This document shows, one piece after another, positions 31,735 to 42,084 of a stretch of DNA of 64,000 bases (its first letter is position 1; every line of letters begins with the position of its first letter). The translations under genes and the position numbers were made by a program. This DNA comes from Nematopogon swammerdamellus. Taxonomy: Eukaryota > Arthropoda > Insecta > Lepidoptera > Adelidae. The stretch lies in assembly GCA_946902875.1 (NCBI GenBank), contig OX336345.1, positions 6,045,395 through 6,109,394 on the forward strand, in the 5' to 3' direction. Under the pieces are notes generated by a model that was given only the letters and a program-made list of their open reading frames with translations, ran no database searches and was not told where the DNA came from.

Positions 31735-32282
31735 ATTAGACTACTCAACTTGAAGAATCATTATTAAGTAACCACAGGTCTAGTTATTTTAAGCATTTCA
31801 ATAAAAAAAGTTACTAAATCTCCATTGTACAAACTATTGAAAAGGATTATAACACCTTAACAGAAAATCTCTGAGAACAAAATGTATTCACATATTCAGT
31901 TTTCCACATATCCCAATTTTTTTTACTAAAGAATTTTCAATGTGATATATCTAAAAAATAACAATTGAAACCGAAAATATGGAAGAGTAATACTAGTTAC
32001 AAGAAATTGTATTTTTTAAAGTTCAAATTACTATATCTCAGAAAATAAGACTTAAAATGGAAAATTTCTAAGAATAAAAGTAGTTTGTAATCATTAAGAG
32101 AATATATTAACATACTCACTTTTTACTATATTATAAATGTTTTTATAAGTGCTTATATCTCGGAAAATAATTTTTTTATCAAAAAATCTCACAGAATGAA
32201 AGTTGTTCGTAATTAATAGTAGAATCTATTTGCGTAGTCATTTCGCCCTATGTCCCGGTTTTTGCGGTATCGCCCCACTGTG
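31735..32282 (-). repeat. Transib right arm: inverted subterminal block, tandem subrepeats and TIR
   Basis: 31,735-31,818 is the inverted counterpart of 27,807-27,885 ('aatgcttaaaata' + 'ctagacc' + 'gtggttact' on the left). From about 31,860 to 32,240 segments of the type 'tatatctcRgaaaataa'...'agaatRaaagt.gtt.gtaat' repeat at 31,960, 32,030 and 32,155, so this arm is about 280 bp longer than the left. The outer 40 bp (32,243-32,282) is the TIR. Confidence 0.8.
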
Positions 32283-32287
32283 CGGCG
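32283..32287. other. Transib target-site duplication, right
   Basis: CGGCG directly after CACTGTG, identical to 27,614-27,618. Confidence 0.93.
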
Positions 32288-32521
32288 GCGCGGCGTGATG
32301 AACTGCGGGTCGCGGGGGAGAGGCGCGCGGGAGGTGCGCCCGCGCCGGAGGGAGGAGGCCGAGACCACCGGGGCAGCCGCCTCGCCCCGCGCGCCCCGAC
32401 CCACCTCTCGCCCCGCGATCCACCGCGTCTCTCTCCGCGCCGGCCGCGCGCGGTGCAGTCTATCCATCCAACTCTGCAGCGCGCGTCGCGAAAACAGCGT
32501 GTTTGTACCAACACGTTGTAA
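32288..32521. other. CpG-rich flank of the Transib insertion
   Basis: Over roughly 180 bp this is one of the most GC- and CpG-rich stretches in the window; its left continuation before the insertion is 27,585-27,613. The overlapping open frames on both strands are Arg/Pro/Ala-rich and not supported as proteins. Confidence 0.5.
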
Positions 32522-32946
32522 CGTGTGGGGCCGGTACTTTAAAATAATAGCCCCACTGCACCTCTACCCGTGTATGTCGTAAAAGGCGACTACGACTGCC
32601 TTTTTTTATGGAAACTGACACGGCTGGCTACATCACCTACAAATTCCGCGATGTCAGCCCATAACACCGGGTGAACTAGGTGCCATGCCAGTGCTTCCCT
32701 TCGGTCGTGCCGGCTCGTCCCTTCTTATATTACTAGGTGGGTTTAACCCGACCGAGTTAGTACCACCGCACTGAATGAAAGGTAGGTCGAAAAGGCTATG
32801 TAAATAGTTTGTTTTCCGTCCAGTTCAGTGTAGCCGGCACGACCGAAGGGAAGCACAGACGTGGCACCAAGTTCACCCGGTGATATGCGCTGACATCACG
32901 AATGTTGTAGGTGATGTATACAAGTGTCAGTTTCCATAAAAAAAAA
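32522..32946 (+). repeat. SINE-A' (plus) containing a minus-strand SINE-A tail
   Basis: A' head at 32,522-32,600; a minus-strand SINE-A piece at 32,601-32,715 ('tttttttatggaaactgaca' to 'ggtcgtgccggct'); then the plus-strand core and tail at 32,716-32,946 ending 'gtgtcagtttccat' + A9. Confidence 0.82.
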
Positions 32947-32981
32947 TAAGTCGCGTCTCCCGTCCGCGATCGTTCTTATCG

Positions 32982-33018
32982 CCCCCCCCCCCTTCCCCCC
33001 CCCCCCCCCCCCGCCCCC
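32982..33018 (+). repeat. Poly-C tract
   Basis: C runs interrupted only by 'tt' and one g. Its minus strand is G-quadruplex-prone. Confidence 0.9.
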
Positions 33019-33184
33019 TTCTGTTGTGCTGTGAGGCAGGAAGTGCTGAAAATAGTTCCGCGAAGTTAACCGATTTGTTATGACGTGTAAACGTCAATAC
33101 ATACCGCAAACTTATGGATTTTTCTGGGCTGGTTGGAATTTAAACTTGGAAGCGCATAATGCTCGCGCTTTTATTTTCATTTTT

Positions 33185-33582
33185 ACGTCATCCGTTATGG
33201 GTGGCTGAATCGGAGGGGCCCAGAGCACATGCTCCGACCAGTCAATATCACCTTCGAGAAGGTAGGTGCCATACCGGAAACTTCCCTTTGGATTGCTGGC
33301 TATGCTGGACTAGAGGAGAACACAACCAAGGCTGCTATGCGGCCATCTTACATCCAGTACGGTGGTTCCAAACCAGTCGGCTACCATTTGAACCTACCAC
33401 CTAGTAAGGGTCAAGGGAAGGGACCTACAGTTTTACACTGGTTCCGAACGGTGAAGCAGCAGGTGTAGGTATGCACGTAATTTTTTTCCATAGAAAAACT
33501 CATTCGTACACGCCGACCGGAATCGAACCTTGGACCTCCGCACGAGAAGCCGACGCCCAAACCACTCGGCCACCCGCTGTTA
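33185..33582 (-). repeat. SINE-B, full length
   Basis: From 'acgtcatccgttatgggtgg' (tail) through 'aatatcaccttcgagaaggt', the core 'gggacctacagttttacact' to the tRNA-like head 'ggaatcgaaccttggacctc' ... 'aaaccactcggccacccgct'. Confidence 0.88.
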
Positions 33583-33704
33583 TGTTTATAAACAGAGCGT
33601 ACTGCGCTGCTCGGTCATACCGACGTAATCGAACGAAACCATTTGGCGTAAGGCTATTAACATTTTGCATTGTACGTACTTCTACTCTTGTACTCCAGCA
33701 AGAT

Positions 33705-36700
33705 CTGCGTTTACTTACTTTACAGTTTATTTATTTACAGTCACAACATTTTATTTACTTACCTTACAGCTTATTTATTTACAGTCAAAACATTTTATTT
33801 AATTACCTTACAGCTTATTTATTTACAGTTACAAAATTTTATTTACTTACCTTACAGCTTATTTATTTACAGTCACATTTTATTTACTTACTTACAGCTT
33901 ATTTATTTACATTCACTACATTTTATTTACTTACCTTACAGCTTATTTATTTACAGTCACAACATTTTATTTACTTACCTCACAGTTTATTTATTTACAG
34001 TCAAAACCTTTTATTTACTTACCTTACAGCTTATTTATTTACATTCACTACATTTTATTTACTTACCTTACAGCTTATTTATTTACAGTCACAACATTTT
34101 ATTTACTTACCTCACAGTTTATTTATTTACAGTCACAACATTTTATTTACTTACCTTACAGCTTATTTATTTACAGTCAAAACATTTTATTTAATTACCT
34201 TACAGCTTATTTATTTACAGTTACAAAATTTTATTTACTTACCTTACAGCTTATTTATTTACAGTCACATTTTATTTACTTACTTACAGCTTATTTATTT
34301 ACATTCACTACATTTTATTTACTTACCTTACAGCTTATTTATTTACAGTCACAACATTTTATTTACTTACCTCACAGCTTATTTATTTACAGTCACATTT
34401 TATTTACTTACCTTACAGCTTATTTATTTACATTCACTACATTTTATTTACTTACCTTACAGCTTATTTATTTACAGTCACAACATTTTATTTACTTACC
34501 TCACAGCTTATTTATTTACAGTCACATTTTATTTACTTACCTTACAGCTTATTTATTTACAGTCACAACATTTTATTTACTTACCTTACAGCTTATTTAT
34601 TTACAGTCAAAACATTTTATTTAATTACCTTACAGCTTATTTATTTACAGTTACAAAATTTTATTTACTTACCTTACAGCTTATTTATTTACAGTCACAT
34701 TTTATTTACTTACTTACAGCTTATTTATTTACATTCACTACATTTTATTTACTTACCTTACAGCTTATTTATTTACAGTCACAACATTTTATTTACTTAC
34801 CTCACAGCTTATTTATTTACAGTCACATTTTATTTACTTACCTTACAGCTTATTTATTTACATTCACTACATTTTATTTACTTACCTTACAGCTTATTTA
34901 TTTACAGTCACAACATTTTATTTACTTACCTCACAGCTTATTTATTTACAGTCACATTTTATTTACTTACCTTACAGCTTATTTATTTACATTCACTACA
35001 TTTTATTTACTTACCTTACAGCTTATTTATTTACAGTCACAACATTTTATTTACTTACCTCATAGTTTATTTATTTACAGTCAAAACATTTTATTTACTT
35101 ACCTTACAGCTTATTTATTTACAGTTACAAAATTTTATTTACTTACCTTACAGCTTATTTATTTACAGTCACATTTTATTTACTTACTTACAGCTTATTT
35201 ATTTACAGTCACTACATTTTATTTACTTACCTTACATCTGATTTATTTACAGTAACAACATTTTATTTACTACCTTAGAGCTTATTTATTTACAGTCAGA
35301 ACATTATATTTACTTACATTACAGCTTATTTATTTGCAGTCACAACATTTTATTTACTTACCTTACAGCTTATTTATTTACAGTCACCACATTCTATTAA
35401 CTTACCTTGCAGCTTATTTATTTATAGTCACAACATTTTATTTACTACCTTAGAGCTTATTTATTTACAGTCAGAACATTATATTTACTTACATTACAGC
35501 TTATTTATTTGCAGTCACAACATTTTATTTACTTACCTTACAGCTTATTTATTTACAGTCACCACATTCTATTAACTTACCTTGCAGCTTATTTATTTAC
35601 AGTCACAACATTTTATTTACTTACCTCACAGCTTATTTATTTACAGTCACATTTTATTTACTTACCTTACAGCTTATTTATTTACATTCACTACATTTTA
35701 TTTACTTACCTTACAGCTTATTTATTTACAGTCACAACATTTTATTTACTTACCTCATAGTTTATTTATTTACAGTCAAAACATTTTATTTACTTACCTT
35801 ACAGCTTATTTATTTACAGTTACAAAATTTTATTTACTTACCTTACAGCTTATTTATTTACAGTCACATTTTATTTACTTACTTACAGCTTATTTATTTA
35901 CAGTCACTACATTTTATTTACTTACCTTACAGCTTATTTATTTACAGTCACCACATTCTATTAACTTACCTTACAGCTTATTTATTTACAGTCACAACAT
36001 TTTATTTACTTACCTCACAGCTTATTTATTTACAGTCACATTTTATTTACTTACCTTACAGCTTATTTATTTACATTCACTACATTTTATTTACTTACCT
36101 TACAGCTTATTTATTTACAGTCACAACATTTTATTTACTTACCTCATAGTTTATTTATTTACAGTCAAAACATTTTATTTACTTACCTTACAGCTTATTT
36201 ATTTACAGTTACAAAATTTTATTTACTTACCTTACAGCTTATTTATTTACAGTCACATTTTATTTACTTACTTACAGCTTATTTATTTACAGTCACTACA
36301 TTTTATTTACTTACCTTACATCTGATTTATTTACAGTAACAACATTTTATTTACTACCTTAGAGCTTATTTATTTACAGTCAGAACATTATATTTACTTA
36401 CATTACAGCTTATTTATTTGCAGTCACAACATTTTATTTACTTACCTTACAGCTTATTTATTTACAGTCACCACATTCTATTAACTTACCTTGCAGCTTA
36501 TTTATTTATAGTCACAACATTTTATTTACTACCTTAGAGCTTATTTATTTACAGTCAGAACATTATATTTACTTACATTACAGCTTATTTATTTGCAGTC
36601 ACAACATTTTATTTACTTACCTTACAGCTTATTTATTTACAGTCACCACATTCTATTAACTTACCTTGCAGCTTATTTATTTACAGTCACTACATTTTAT

Positions 36701-36965
36701 TTACTTACCTTACATCTGATTTATTTACAGTAACAACATTTTATTTACTACCTTAGAGCTTATTTATTTACAGTCAGAACATTATATTTACTTACATTAC
36801 AGCTTATTTATTTGCAGTCACAACATTTTATTTACTTACCTTACAGCTTATTTATTTACAGTCACCACATTCTATTAACTTACCTTGCAGCTTATTTATT
36901 TACAGTCACAACATTTTATTTACCTACTTACCTTACAGCTTTTTTATTTATAGTCCCAACATTTT
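33705..36965. repeat. 44-bp minisatellite array, about 75 units with higher-order structure
   Basis: The unit is 'cttatttatttacagtcaca' + 'acattttatttacttacctt' + 'acag' (44 bp), with variants of 40-44 bp. Variant types recur in fixed orders: a six-unit block (caca / caaa..ttaattacc / ttacaaaa / short / cattcacta / ctcacag) appears at 33,720, 34,130 and 34,560; a twelve-unit block from about 34,900 to 35,400 recurs from about 35,990 to 36,480. Because 44 is not divisible by three and lacks stops, long frames (up to 594 codons, tyrosine/leucine-rich with a 44-residue period) arise by chance. No protein is proposed. Confidence 0.95.
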
Positions 36966-37845
36966 AGAATCATAGAAATAATTTTTATGTTTTCAGTTTT
37001 AATCACTACACGGGACGAACAAGTCAAGGAGATAGAGTTTAGCCGGCCGGTTAGGTTAGTTGTATGTAACGCCAGATATTAAGAATTATTCTTCAGAAAC
37101 TGTGCTATCCCGTTGTCAACCTATTGTCATAATATTATATTTGTACTGTGAACGTGATTAAATTATTATTAACAAAATACTCTACGTCGAGACGTCGAAT
37201 AATTACTTCATACTTCTAAAACGCAATCACGACTTCAAAACTAATAGCGGCGGCTAGTAACGAGGCTCGCTCGGCTCGTCCAATAAAAGGAGAGTTAATA
37301 ACCAAACAGCAGTTATCCAAACAGAGCGAGAGGACAGCGGGGAGCGGGGGTGAGGACCCCCTCCAATTTATAGGCCTCTAAATTATGGGCGCAGTACGCG
37401 CACCGTTCGTGCCGGGGTGGACAGAACGCTGCAACCCGGGTTACAACGTTTTTTATGTGCAACCATCTATGCTCTGGTACCCGAGGATTTTACCGACTGG
37501 AGTGAATTACGATTTGGTCTTAAAATTTGTTACCTACTCGTGATAAATTGAGATAAGCATATTTTCTTTTTGTCTTCTTTAAGGCCCTGTCAACCCATAT
37601 TCACCCGTACTCCTCTTTCAAGGTGCGGCTTTCCCTGGTTAGAGTAGGATGCAACACAACCAATCAAAAATTTGGTTTTTATTTTTTTATTCCAAAACTA
37701 CGGATCGAAACAAAAAAGTAAAAAGCTACGGATTTAGATACATATTCAACAAATAAAATATACTTTTTCCAAAGCCTTGATTTGGTTACGTTGCCTTATA
37801 TACGTTTTTTCTAAATTCAGAGGCATGTTCATGAGTTTTTTCTGT
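36966..37845. other. No gene recognised
   Basis: Single-copy-looking DNA between the minisatellite and repeat X. No supported coding region. Confidence 0.35.
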
Positions 37846-37994
37846 CGAGCGATGTTAATCAAATTGTGTTTTCAAAAAGCTATCGATCTGCGCTGATAGA
37901 TGAAGTTTTACATATATTAAAACCGAATCTGTCAGGTAAGTAATATTGGCGGTACACTTCTTGAAATTCGAGTCAGACGCAGCTCATATCACCT
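37846..37994 (+). repeat. Dispersed direct repeat X, copy 2
   Basis: Matches 1-149 in the same orientation and ends at the same 'catatcacct'-like point, where a SINE-A tail begins. In copy 1 different sequence begins there. Confidence 0.75.
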
Positions 37995-38465
37995 GAAAGG
38001 GAAGCACTGACATGGCATCTAGTTCACCAAGGTGTGATGGGCTAACATCACGAGCATTGGCGTATATAGAGGGGGGGCCGGGTGGGCACGGCCCACCCCA
38101 GGATGTTGGGTTGCCAACCCAAAATTCTAGGGTGGGCACTTAAATAATTTCATACAAAAACCCTTAAATAATCTTCAGCTGAGGAATCAACATAACATTC
38201 CATTTCCATCCAGGTATTCAAAATAAACACTTTAAAAAAATTTTTTTCTTTAATTTTATTTAGGTAAAGAAATTTTCCGAAATTAATGGTCGAAATACGG
38301 CTCAACACTTCAAGTTCAAATTACCTACTTTTATTGCGTAGGTACATCGGGTTTCGGCTTCATCGGCCATCGCTTTTCAGGGGCCAGGCCCACCCTGGAA
38401 AATAACCCTAGATACGCCAATGATCACGAGTGTTGTAGCTGATGTAACCAACCGTGTCGGTCGCA
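37995..38465 (+). repeat. SINE-A 3' end, split by a hAT-type MITE
   Basis: 37,995-38,054 ('gaaagggaagcactgacatg' to 'aacatcacgag') and 38,423-38,465 ('atcacgagtgttgtagctga' to 'ccaaccgtgtcgg') are the two halves of one SINE tail. Confidence 0.82.
38055..38422. mobile_element. hAT-type MITE with 8-bp target duplication
   Basis: Ends 'cattggcgtatatagaggg' and, reversed, 'cattggcgtatctaggg'. The duplication ATCACGAG lies at 38,047-38,054 and 38,423-38,430. Subterminal 'gggtgggcacggcccaccc' and 'ggccaggcccaccctgg' mirror each other. It is 368 bp with no transposase ORF. The 8-bp duplication and CA-start, 'tggcgta' ends fit the hAT superfamily. Confidence 0.88.
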
Positions 38466-40324
38466 CGGGCATCTGAGAACACTAATTGCCTCCAATTAGA
38501 ACCCATACACTTATAAAAAAAAAATTTCTTTCTTTCTAGTGTTCGTTATGGAAGTATGGCCGATCACAGAAATTCTATGAAAATGTTCTCAAATTGACGT
38601 TTCTTTAGATTGCAGCGTTTCGTCAAAGCACGATCCACTGCAACTATCCGGCAAGTTTGCTCTGACTCCACGCTGCGGCGTGCGGTGATGCGGCCCACTT
38701 CACGACAATATCAACATTACCTAATTACTTTTGGATATAATAAAGTAGCCGAGCGAATGAACAATTTTGTTCTAATGTTGCGACTGCGATGGCAACTATC
38801 AAATGGTAAATTTATTCACATACAAACTTCAGTCCGAACTATCTCAATTTGACAAATACGCACGCTGATGTTTCGGTAAAGAGACTTGATTTTTAAAAAT
38901 CATATTAGTCACAAATTGAATGTTAATTAAGGCTATGATATATTAGAGATATAGGATTAAATGAATATTATTTGTTAAATAAATAAATAACAATTGTCAT
39001 AGGCTAAAACTACCTAAATTAAAATGACCTAAACTTAAAACAAACATCATAAAAACTAAAACTACCTAAATTAAAATTACCTAAAACTAAAACTATAAAA
39101 GAAATAATAATAAATAAATATATAAAAACCTTAACGGGAAATCCCCGAAGATGCTACACGAGCGCCTTGCCGACAGCAACTAAAAGTAAAAAATCTCGTC
39201 CATCGCTGCTGCTGTCGGAAAGGTGAATTTGTTAAATTGGAATCAGAAGTGTGAGTTAGTCATGTTAAACTGTTTACTTCCAAGGCTTCCAAGGCAATAC
39301 TTAACCCCCATTGACTTTCAGGTGCTTTCAGCGCGTCACGGCTCGGCCTCGACCTCGAGTGCCGAACTTGACATAAACTCAAATATTTCGTAAAATAATT
39401 AAGCTAGATCAATGAACTGTTTTGCACCTTATAGGCAATGATATTATCTACAAAACAATGTGAAACGTGTTTAGAAGTACAAATATTAAAAAATAATTTT
39501 TTCTTTAATTCGGGGCCCGCGCGGGCCCAATGGAAGCGAGGGGGTGTAAAAATAATCTGGGCTCGCGCGGACCCTTCTTAATGTTACCCGTCAAGTAGTT
39601 AGTGTTTTTAATTATTTATAGGTGCGATATATATGTAAGTAGGTATGTTAGTTATGTGTTAGTGCGGTACATAGATAAGTATGTTACTTAGAGAGGTGGT
39701 TCGACGTATATTAGTGAATGTGTTATGTGTATGCACGCACACGTTGTGCACTGACGTGTGAAATATTTAAAGTTAGTTTTTTTAGCTAGGTAACTTTAAA
39801 CTTAATTAGTTTTAGTTCTGTATTAGGTTTATTTAATTATAATTAGTTTAATTTTTGTTTCCTATTTTATTAAAACTATGTAAATAGTTTTTATACATTT
39901 AGATATGTTTATATATTTATAATATTATATCTTTTTAAGGCAAATAAAATAAAAAAACCATATATTTATTCGTATATTTTTTAAATATTCAGTAGTGCTT
40001 GGGTAAGCTAGATGTTCCGGCGCAGCGGTCGCACCGTCCGGCCAACCTCTAATTACTTTAATAGTTGAGTTCAACCAAATCGTGCATCCTCTTCCTCCTC
40101 CCACCCGCCGCTCTTCTATTTCACCAGCCTGTAAGTTAGGAGTACTTATCTGCAGATATAATATTATTGAAAATTTAATCTACCTTCTGGTTAGGGGGTG
40201 AAGTAGGGCTGGGGTTCAGAGCGAGCGAGGTCTTTCTCACGCATCACTTCCGTAAAAATATGTCACCGACGAAATCAGCTTACACATAAGCTGACTTCAC
40301 AATAATTGATGCTTGTGTTGTATA
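38466..40324. other. No gene; small tandem repeat
   Basis: 39,003-39,098 repeats 'aaaactacctaaattaaaat'. 39,187-39,226 matches 13,828-13,866. 39,510-39,570 has 'ggggcccgcgcgggccca', a GC-rich palindrome. AATAAA-containing AT-rich DNA lies at 39,940-39,960. The 80-codon frame at 38,610-38,852 has no recognisable domain. Confidence 0.4.
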
Positions 40325-40727
40325 TTTTTTTTTATGTAATCCGGTATGGGTGGCTGAGTTGTAGGGGCCAAAGCGCATGCTCCGACCAGCCAACACCTCC
40401 GAGAAGGTAGGTGCCATACCGGAGACTTCCCTGGATTGCTGGCTATACTGGACTAGAGGAGAACACAGCCGAGGCTGCTATGCGGCCATCTTACATTCAG
40501 TACGGTGGTATTAACCCAGTCGGCAACAATTTGAGCCTACCACCTAGTAAGGGGCAAGGGAAGGGACCTACAGTTTTACACCGGTTCCTAACGGTGAAGC
40601 AGCAGGAGTAGGTATGCACGTAAATTTTTTTGTCAGAAAAAACTCATTGGTACACGCCGACTGAATTCAAACCTGGGACCTCTCGCATGAGAAGCCGATG
40701 CCCAAACCACTCGGCCACCCGCCGCTT
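40325..40727 (-). repeat. SINE-B, full length
   Basis: Tail 'tttttatgtaatccggtatg', body 'ggctatactggactagagga', core 'ggacctacagttttacaccg', linker 'aaaactcattggtacacgcc', head ending 'ccactcggccacccgccgct'. Confidence 0.9.
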
Positions 40728-40745
40728 TTATCGTCTCATGCCCGC

Positions 40746-40835
40746 AAATACAAGGTACGCTTGTTTAACGAAAGGTAAAAAGATGTATCGGTCTTTGGCT
40801 CTTCTAGTATTTTAGTTTGGTGGCTGTATCAACAA
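40746..40835 (+). repeat. Long flanking duplication, left copy
   Basis: Begins 'aaatacaaggtacgcttgtt' and ends 'tttggtggctgtatcaacaa'. The right copy is at 41,209-41,300. The two differ by roughly a fifth of positions. Confidence 0.75.
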
Positions 40836-41208
40836 TTTTTTTTTATGGAAACTGACACTTTATGGCTGCATTACCTACTACATCCATGATGTCAGCTCAT
40901 AACACCTTGGTCAACTAGGTGTCATGTCAGTGCTTCCCTTCGGTCATGCCGGCTACACTGAACTGTAAGGAATACACTAACTATTTACATAGCCGTTTCG
41001 ACCGACGTTTCGTTCAATGCGGCAGTACCAACCCGGGCGGGATAAACCCTACCACCGACCTAGTAAGGTAAGAATGGAAGGAACCTACAGTGTTACGTGG
41101 AATCGGAACCACGGTCAGCCCTCAACCGTCGAGCCATCCAAGTACTGACCGCGCCCAGGTGTGCTTAACAACAGTCGACCGACCGCAACACAGAGCTACC
41201 GAGGCTGA
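40836..41208 (-). repeat. SINE-A, full length
   Basis: Tail 'tttttttttatggaaactga', body 'acggtcatgccggctacact' type, core 'aggaacctacagtgttacgt', head 'ccatccaagtactgaccgcg' and 'gagctaccgaggctga'. It is bordered exactly by the two copies of a ~90-bp duplication. Confidence 0.88.
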
Positions 41209-41300
41209 CAAATACAAGGTACGCTTGTTTACCGAGAGGTAACATTTATTATCGCTCTTTGGTCCATCTAGTATTTCAGTTCGGTGGCTGTATCAGCAAA
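41209..41300 (+). repeat. Long flanking duplication, right copy
   Basis: 'caaatacaaggtacgcttgt' through 'gttcggtggctgtatcagca'. See the left copy at 40,746-40,835. Confidence 0.75.
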
Positions 41301-41706
41301 CTCTATCAACTCTCTTCTCCATCATCTCCGTGGGAGCACCGGAGCGATCTGAATGATGATGTCATTAAGTGAGAATCCGTTATAGCAAGTCAAAACTTCA
41401 ACACGATGTAATCTTACGTAATATATCAGCGGCACAGCTGCGGCTATAACTCCCGCGTTCTACTCTTGGCTTCATTGAATATATAATACTTGATTTGAAA
41501 TCAAATACCTTCCCGTATTGAGAGCGTTTTCGGGAGAACGTTTTCAAATTTAGAACATGTACCGGTCGCGCGGGCTCTTTTTTCAATTCTCTTCTCCGCA
41601 GCGGGATATTTGCCGGATCGGGTGTGTTCTTATACCTCTCGTTCGTTCTTATCTAAAACAAATTTAATCTAGACCAAAAAATTACAAAATTTACTACAAA
41701 AATTAA
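41301..41706. other. No gene recognised
   Basis: Mixed sequence with nothing supported. Confidence 0.35.
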
Positions 41707-41945
41707 TCTAAGTATAAATAAAAATAATCGTCCATAGAGACCATTAGTATGGTCCCCCTGATTGAAGCGACGTTCCCCCTCTGGATCGCCAGGCTGATCC
41801 GCTGCTTGAAATGTGCCCGTAACGGCGGTCCCCAGACGCGTCCCAATTTCTTGGAAAAACTGATGGCGTCCGCGCTCTATGCCCCAAGAGTCTCTACAGC
41901 AAAGGCCACAAACTCGTAGTTGTTCTTCTTGTTCTTAAAGCCTTA
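41707..41945 (-). pseudogene. Retroelement ORF C-terminal remnant
   Basis: Minus-strand translation gives 'NNYEFVAFAVETLGA', an in-frame TAG, 'SADAISFSKKLGRVWGPPLR', 'FKQRISLAIQRGNVASIRGT' and a stop. I recognise the combination 'FV..AVETLG' ... 'QRIS.A.QRGN..S..GT' as a recurring C-terminal end of reverse-transcriptase-containing mobile-element ORFs in invertebrates, but cannot name the clade. Fragmentary, with one internal stop. Confidence 0.5.
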
Positions 41946-42084
41946 GTGAGCTGAATGAGCGTCGTTGCGACTCTACCGGCCGGCCGGAGTGAGCGATGCG
42001 AGTATGGTTGCCACCCGTATAATGTTTTCAACGGTATTGTTTGGATCTGTGGAAAAGACAAAAAAAAAACATATAATTAAAATG

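Larger units (their letters stand above)
27619..32282 (+). mobile_element. Complete Transib (RAG1-related) DNA transposon
   Basis: It is 4,664 bp from CACAGTG to CACTGTG. Left end: cacagtg + 'gggcgatacc' + 'gtaaaaaat' + 'gggacatagg'. Right end reversed: cacagtg + 'gggcgatacc' + 'gcaaaaacc' + 'gggacatagg'. It is flanked by a perfect CGGCG duplication. Inside is a single intact transposase ORF (28,881-31,037). Secondary inverted segments pair 27,807-27,885 with 31,735-31,818. Nested in the 5' leader are a SINE-A (27,991-28,258) and a LINE-D tail (28,420-28,482). Known of the family: Transib transposase is the closest transposon relative of the RAG1 core and its ends resemble V(D)J signal heptamers. 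Inferred: structurally autonomous, though the nested insertions show it has sat here for some time. Confidence 0.96.

Noticed and set aside
33471..36325. Open frames of 594, 247 and 174 codons rich in Tyr and Leu
   Set aside because: They are translations of the 44-bp minisatellite in rotating frames; the unit simply lacks stops. No domain, start context or codon bias.
33705..36965. CRISPR-like array
   Set aside because: No unique spacers and no cas genes; units are contiguous and this is eukaryotic DNA.
40411..40815. Short frames such as 'RRLPWIAGYTGLEENTAEAA', repeated at several positions
   Set aside because: They fall within SINE-B copies on both strands; the similarity reflects the SINE, not a protein family.
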